64,000 bases of DNA from an uncultured Negativicutes bacterium (lineage in GTDB: Bacteria > Bacillota > Negativicutes > Veillonellales > Megasphaeraceae): the NCBI GenBank assembly GCA_900752195.1, contig CAADUJ010000021.1, positions 85,915 through 149,914 of the forward strand, read 5' to 3'. The first letter of the stretch is position 1. Each line of letters starts with the position of its first letter. This document shows, piece after piece, positions 61,135 to 64,000 of the stretch. Below the pieces are notes generated by a model that made no database searches, was not told where the DNA came from, and saw only the letters and a list, made by a program, of their open reading frames with translations. The position numbers and the translations under genes were made by a program.

Positions 61135-61725
61135 TCATCCTTTCCAACGGGATACGGTCAAGCCATCGCCGTTTTCAAAAAATACGGTATCAAAATGCTG
61201 ATGATCATTGAGAATTGCCAAAAATTCGCGGAGCCTTGTAATGGCCGTCCTGTGCTTATGCGGTAACGTCCCTTCGATATATATCATACCATGATAACGC
61301 AAGTTGTCTGCCATGATGATGGCGCCTGGCGCAAGGTGCGGCATGATTTTCTTCAGTTGCCGCACGTACTGCCCCTTCGGCCCGTCGAGAAAGACAAAAT
61401 CCCAAGGTCCTGTAAGGTCATCTAATAACGCCGTACCATCGCCACATAAGGCACAAATCTGTGCCCTATACGGTGTGGCATCAAAAAAACGCCGTGCCGC
61501 ATCGTGACGGTCTGTATCGACTTCAATAGTCGTGATCTTTCCGCCTTCAGCCATGACGCTGGCCATTTGAAGAGTCGAATACCCGATACACGTGCCAATT
61601 TCTAAAATATGTTCAGGATGTGCATGCTCCACGATACCGCGAAATAAAGGAAGCTCCGAATCTCGCAGGATAGGGAGCTCCTCTTCACGGGCCTTTTGCT
61701 TCATTGCTTCCAATACGTCTCTCAT
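61135..61725 (-). CDS. trmR: TrmR-like tRNA 5-hydroxyuridine O-methyltransferase (YrrM)
   Basis: 196 residues. SAM-dependent class I methyltransferase turning ho5U34 to mo5U34. Seen: motif I ILEIGTCIGYSTLQMA, acidic loop TTIEVDTDRHDAA, DFVFLDGPKGQYVRQL (metal/SAM Asp) and IIMADNLRYHGMIY, as in the COMT-like family. ATG overlaps the mltG stop (ATGA). Gene order mltG-trmR-trhP equals B. subtilis yrrL-yrrM-yrrN/O. Confidence 0.9.
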   Translation of the reverse strand: MRDVLEAMKQKAREEELPILRDSELPLFRGIVEHAHPEHILEIGTCIGYSTLQMASVMAEGGKITTIEVDTDRHDAARRFFDATPYRAQICALCGDGTALLDDLTGPWDFVFLDGPKGQYVRQLKKIMPHLAPGAIIMADNLRYHGMIYIEGTLPHKHRTAITRLREFLAILNDHQHFDTVFFENGDGLTVSRWKG

Positions 61726-62804
61726 GGCATATAGGCCTCCACATTGTTCATATGTTCATCATAAGTGACGGCAAAGTGATTATGGCCGTCCTTATCGGCA
61801 ACAAAATAGAGATACTCCGTCTTAGGGGCCTTCAAAATAGCCGTCATACATTCCAGGCCAGGGTTGCAAATCGGTCCCGGTGGCAAGCCGGCATAGCGAT
61901 ATGTATTATAAGGCGAATCGTACTCAGTTTCATCAATCGAATATGCCGTCTTGTAGCTGCCCATAGCATAGGAAATACTTGCATCTGACTGGAGCTTCAT
62001 ACCTTTCTGAAGGCGGTTCAAGAACACCGACGCAATTAAAGGACGATCCTGTTCAAATTTCGCTTCTTTTTCAATGAGCGATGCTAATGTAACGAATTGG
62101 TATATAGACAGGTTTGTCTTGCCAATCTGCTCTTTCATTTCCTGTGGAACATGATCATCAAAATTTTTCAGCATCATCTTGACAATATCTTCTCCAGTAG
62201 AATCGGTAGGGATAAAATACGTATCTGGAAAGAGAAACCCTTCCGTCACGAAGCTAACCTTTCTATTCCCTTTCATGTACGGATACAGGAGCTGGGAATC
62301 ATTGGCGGCTGCCAAAAACTCGTCTTCACTGACGATATGCCGTTCATCTAGAAGCTTGGCGATTTTCCGTACCGTATAGCCTTCTGGAATCACGACCTGC
62401 TCTGCTTCGGAGTGGCCGCTCGTGATTTTTCCCAGCATTTCGTGTATACTCATATTCGTTGAAATACGATATTCCCCCTTTTTCAGTTCCCCTGCCTGCC
62501 CGGTCACCATAGCAGCCAGTCTAAACAGTGTAGGATGGGCGACGAGGCCTTTATCGTGAAGTTCATCTGAAATCTCCTTAGCCGTCATATCGTCCTTTAC
62601 GAGGACATACGTATCTTCATAGGGCAGCAAGTAATTGGGAACGTAGTAAGCCGCCCCCACAGCCAACAGCCCCATTGCGATAAGGCCAGCAACGGTACAA
62701 GATACCTTTCTTCTGGTCTTGACCGATTGAACCACCCGTCTTTCGTCATCCCTTATCGTATCTTCTATGCGATTGATTTTTTCTTCCATTTTTTTCTTGT
62801 CCAT
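61722..62804 (-). CDS. mltG: Endolytic murein transglycosylase MltG
   Basis: 360 residues. Cleaves nascent glycan strands and sets their length. Seen: cytoplasmic N-terminus (1-33), one membrane helix (VSCTVAGLIAMGLLAVGAAYY), LysM-like part, EGYTVRKIAKLLDE, TEGFLFPDTYFIP, the catalytic Glu in ASLIEKEAKFEQDRPLIASV, LQSDASISYAMG, and YAGLPPGPICNPG. Full length. Confidence 0.95.
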   Translation of the reverse strand: MDKKKMEEKINRIEDTIRDDERRVVQSVKTRRKVSCTVAGLIAMGLLAVGAAYYVPNYLLPYEDTYVLVKDDMTAKEISDELHDKGLVAHPTLFRLAAMVTGQAGELKKGEYRISTNMSIHEMLGKITSGHSEAEQVVIPEGYTVRKIAKLLDERHIVSEDEFLAAANDSQLLYPYMKGNRKVSFVTEGFLFPDTYFIPTDSTGEDIVKMMLKNFDDHVPQEMKEQIGKTNLSIYQFVTLASLIEKEAKFEQDRPLIASVFLNRLQKGMKLQSDASISYAMGSYKTAYSIDETEYDSPYNTYRYAGLPPGPICNPGLECMTAILKAPKTEYLYFVADKDGHNHFAVTYDEHMNNVEAYMP

Positions 62805-62866
62805 TTTCTTATTATACCCTTATGACGCGTCTCTGTCTACAAATGGTGAAAAAGACAAAGAAACAG

Positions 62867-62894
62867 AAAAAGACCACTCTTTCGAGTGGTCTTT
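62867..62894. terminator. Terminator of the porin gene
   Basis: AAAAGACCACTC-TTTC-GAGTGGTCTTTT hairpin with a T run on the minus strand, 19 bp after the porin stop. Confidence 0.9.
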
Positions 62895-62913
62895 TGATAG
62901 CCTAATCGATGGA

Positions 62914-64000
62914 TTAGAATACGAACGTGAACTGAGCACGCGTCATTTCTTCCGGATCGTCTTTACCATTGTCATCTTTCCAATCGCTTGCAAAGGACTG
63001 CATGACGCTGAACATTGCGTTCTTAGCGAAGGTGTAGTCAATACCAACACCCCAAGATTTGATGTTGTCATAATCTGCAAATCTCCAACCGTTCGTGGAA
63101 CCGCCGAGGTATGCACCTTCTTCAGCGTCGATGTATTCAACCCATGCATCCCAGGACTTCGGAGCTGCATAGGAAGCCTGACCATACTGGAGTTTGCCAA
63201 TCCAAACTTCTGCATCATCTGTATCCTTTTTCGAAGTAACATATGCATCGTTTACTTTTTCATAGTTACCAAGTAAGGTCCAGTCTTTACCGAAGTTGAA
63301 TTTAGCATATGCGCCCCAAAGGTCATCAGCCGTAACGACTCCTTCAGTTATATCATTCTGTGTATTGTCAAAATCATTGTAGTAAACACCTACGCCAAAT
63401 TTATCCCAGGAACCTTCCAATTCGCCATAAGCAGTCTTAACACCCAGCAAATTCTGATTATTTTCATAATTGTAACTTGATTCAGTGCTTCCTTCTTTAA
63501 ATTTACCATAACCAGCCGTAGCTTTGAAGTGGTCTTTACCATAGGTCAACTGAACACCATCGAAGGTATCGCCATAGTTGTAGCCATACGAGTTGTCACC
63601 GCCGAGAGTGTACTGATAACGACCAACCATCAAATCCCAGTTATCGCCGCCAAAGTTATAGTGAACGTAGGCTTTATCTGTATAGGTTGTATCATCTTCA
63701 CTAGCAGCATAGTCATTACCAAAAGTCTGTTGCGTATTCAAACGATAAACAGCTTCTGTACGATCGTTGATTTGAGCATTAGCCTGGAGGCGAATACGAT
63801 AATCGAAGGAATCATCGTTTTCTTTATTGCCGTCCTGATAACGATAACGGAGACGAGCGTCACCAGAAAGTCTTACGTTGCCAACTTTCTTTTCGAGGTT
63901 GGATACGCGAACGCCGAGGCTGTTCAGTTCATCAGCGAATTCGTCAGCCAATTTGTTGATGAGAGCGCGCTGTTCAACAGACGCTTTGTCCATGTGAGCC
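62914..64000 (-). CDS. SLH-porin-type outer-membrane protein, C-terminal part (5' end beyond the window)
   Basis: The frame is open to the right edge; 361 complete codons are visible (AHMDKASVEQRALINKLA...). Seen: helical linker (about 1-45, ending GVRVSNLEKKVGNV) that normally follows an N-terminal SLH domain, then a beta-barrel of alternating amphipathic strands (SGDARLRYRYQDGN, YRIRLQANAQIND) ending in FTFVF with a terminal Phe, the BAM recognition signature. Major porins of Veillonella and Megasphaera have this layout. It ties the outer membrane to pyruvylated peptidoglycan. The SLH domain itself is outside the window, so it is inferred. Confidence 0.88.
   Translation of the reverse strand, partial: AHMDKASVEQRALINKLADEFADELNSLGVRVSNLEKKVGNVRLSGDARLRYRYQDGNKENDDSFDYRIRLQANAQINDRTEAVYRLNTQQTFGNDYAASEDDTTYTDKAYVHYNFGGDNWDLMVGRYQYTLGGDNSYGYNYGDTFDGVQLTYGKDHFKATAGYGKFKEGSTESSYNYENNQNLLGVKTAYGELEGSWDKFGVGVYYNDFDNTQNDITEGVVTADDLWGAYAKFNFGKDWTLLGNYEKVNDAYVTSKKDTDDAEVWIGKLQYGQASYAAPKSWDAWVEYIDAEEGAYLGGSTNGWRFADYDNIKSWGVGIDYTFAKNAMFSVMQSFASDWKDDNGKDDPEEMTRAQFTFVF

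Noticed and set aside
1..64000. CRISPR array, tRNA or rRNA genes
   Set aside because: I saw no regularly spaced repeats, no tRNA-like T-arm plus CCA pattern, and no rRNA sequence.

Overview
The window looks like chromosome from a diderm Firmicute of the class Negativicutes, probably Veillonellales; Megasphaera is my best genus guess, but the genus cannot be fixed from sequence alone. Firmicute traits are PolC, a T-box leader on thrS, and the yrrL-yrrM-yrrO-like and nadD-yqeK-LCP-rsfS gene orders. Diderm traits are an LPS core/ligase cluster, lipid A or core decorating phosphotransferases, and at the right edge an outer-membrane porin of the SLH-porin kind ending in Phe. csaB, the pyruvyl transferase that makes ligands for SLH domains, is also present. 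Most genes are on the minus strand.

Layout. 1-7944 (-): comEA leader RNA, comEA, comEC (frameshifted), holA, a VanW-like protein and the N-terminal part of polC. 8090-22606: envelope polysaccharide region. It holds a phosphoethanolamine (pEtN) transferase with a nine-G tract at its start, UDP-glucuronate epimerase, UDP-glucose dehydrogenase, an LtaS-like sulfatase-fold enzyme, a second and divergent pEtN transferase, then a GT8 / O-antigen ligase / Stealth / GT4 / GT2 operon and an unknown membrane protein. 22705-36019: mixed housekeeping and metabolism: TudS-like DUF523, acetolactate synthase, rbgA-rnhB, CorA, thrS with T-box, pncB, pcrA and a DMT transporter. 36195-42839: rqcH, cvfB, rsfS, LCP, yqeK, nadD, a small membrane ORF and proA. 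42851-46181: proB split by a 2,200-bp mobile element. 46194-55742: yhbY, obg, ctpA, envC, ftsX, ftsE, csaB, DUF5693 and an LmeA-like gene. 55769-62804: prfB with a programmed frameshift, secA, DUF4911, trhP, trmR, mltG. 62914-64000: porin, cut by the window edge.

Most striking: the element in proB is an IStron, a chimera of a self-splicing group I intron and an IS200/IS605 transposon (tnpA plus tnpB). It lies directly 3' of TTGAT, begins with an in-frame stop, carries the group I P7 pairing and R/S consensus elements, and ends in G. Exact removal of its 2,200 bases joins the proB halves in frame (149 + 227 residues) and restores the family motif spanning the junction. proB is therefore probably functional after RNA splicing, not a pseudogene.

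Other points worth a second look: an RF2 frameshift site with UAA where UGA is usual; a PolC without its internal proofreading exonuclease; a probable phase-variable G tract in an LPS-modifying enzyme; a frameshift in a seven-base homopolymer in comEC; and several unassigned structured RNAs and inverted repeats.
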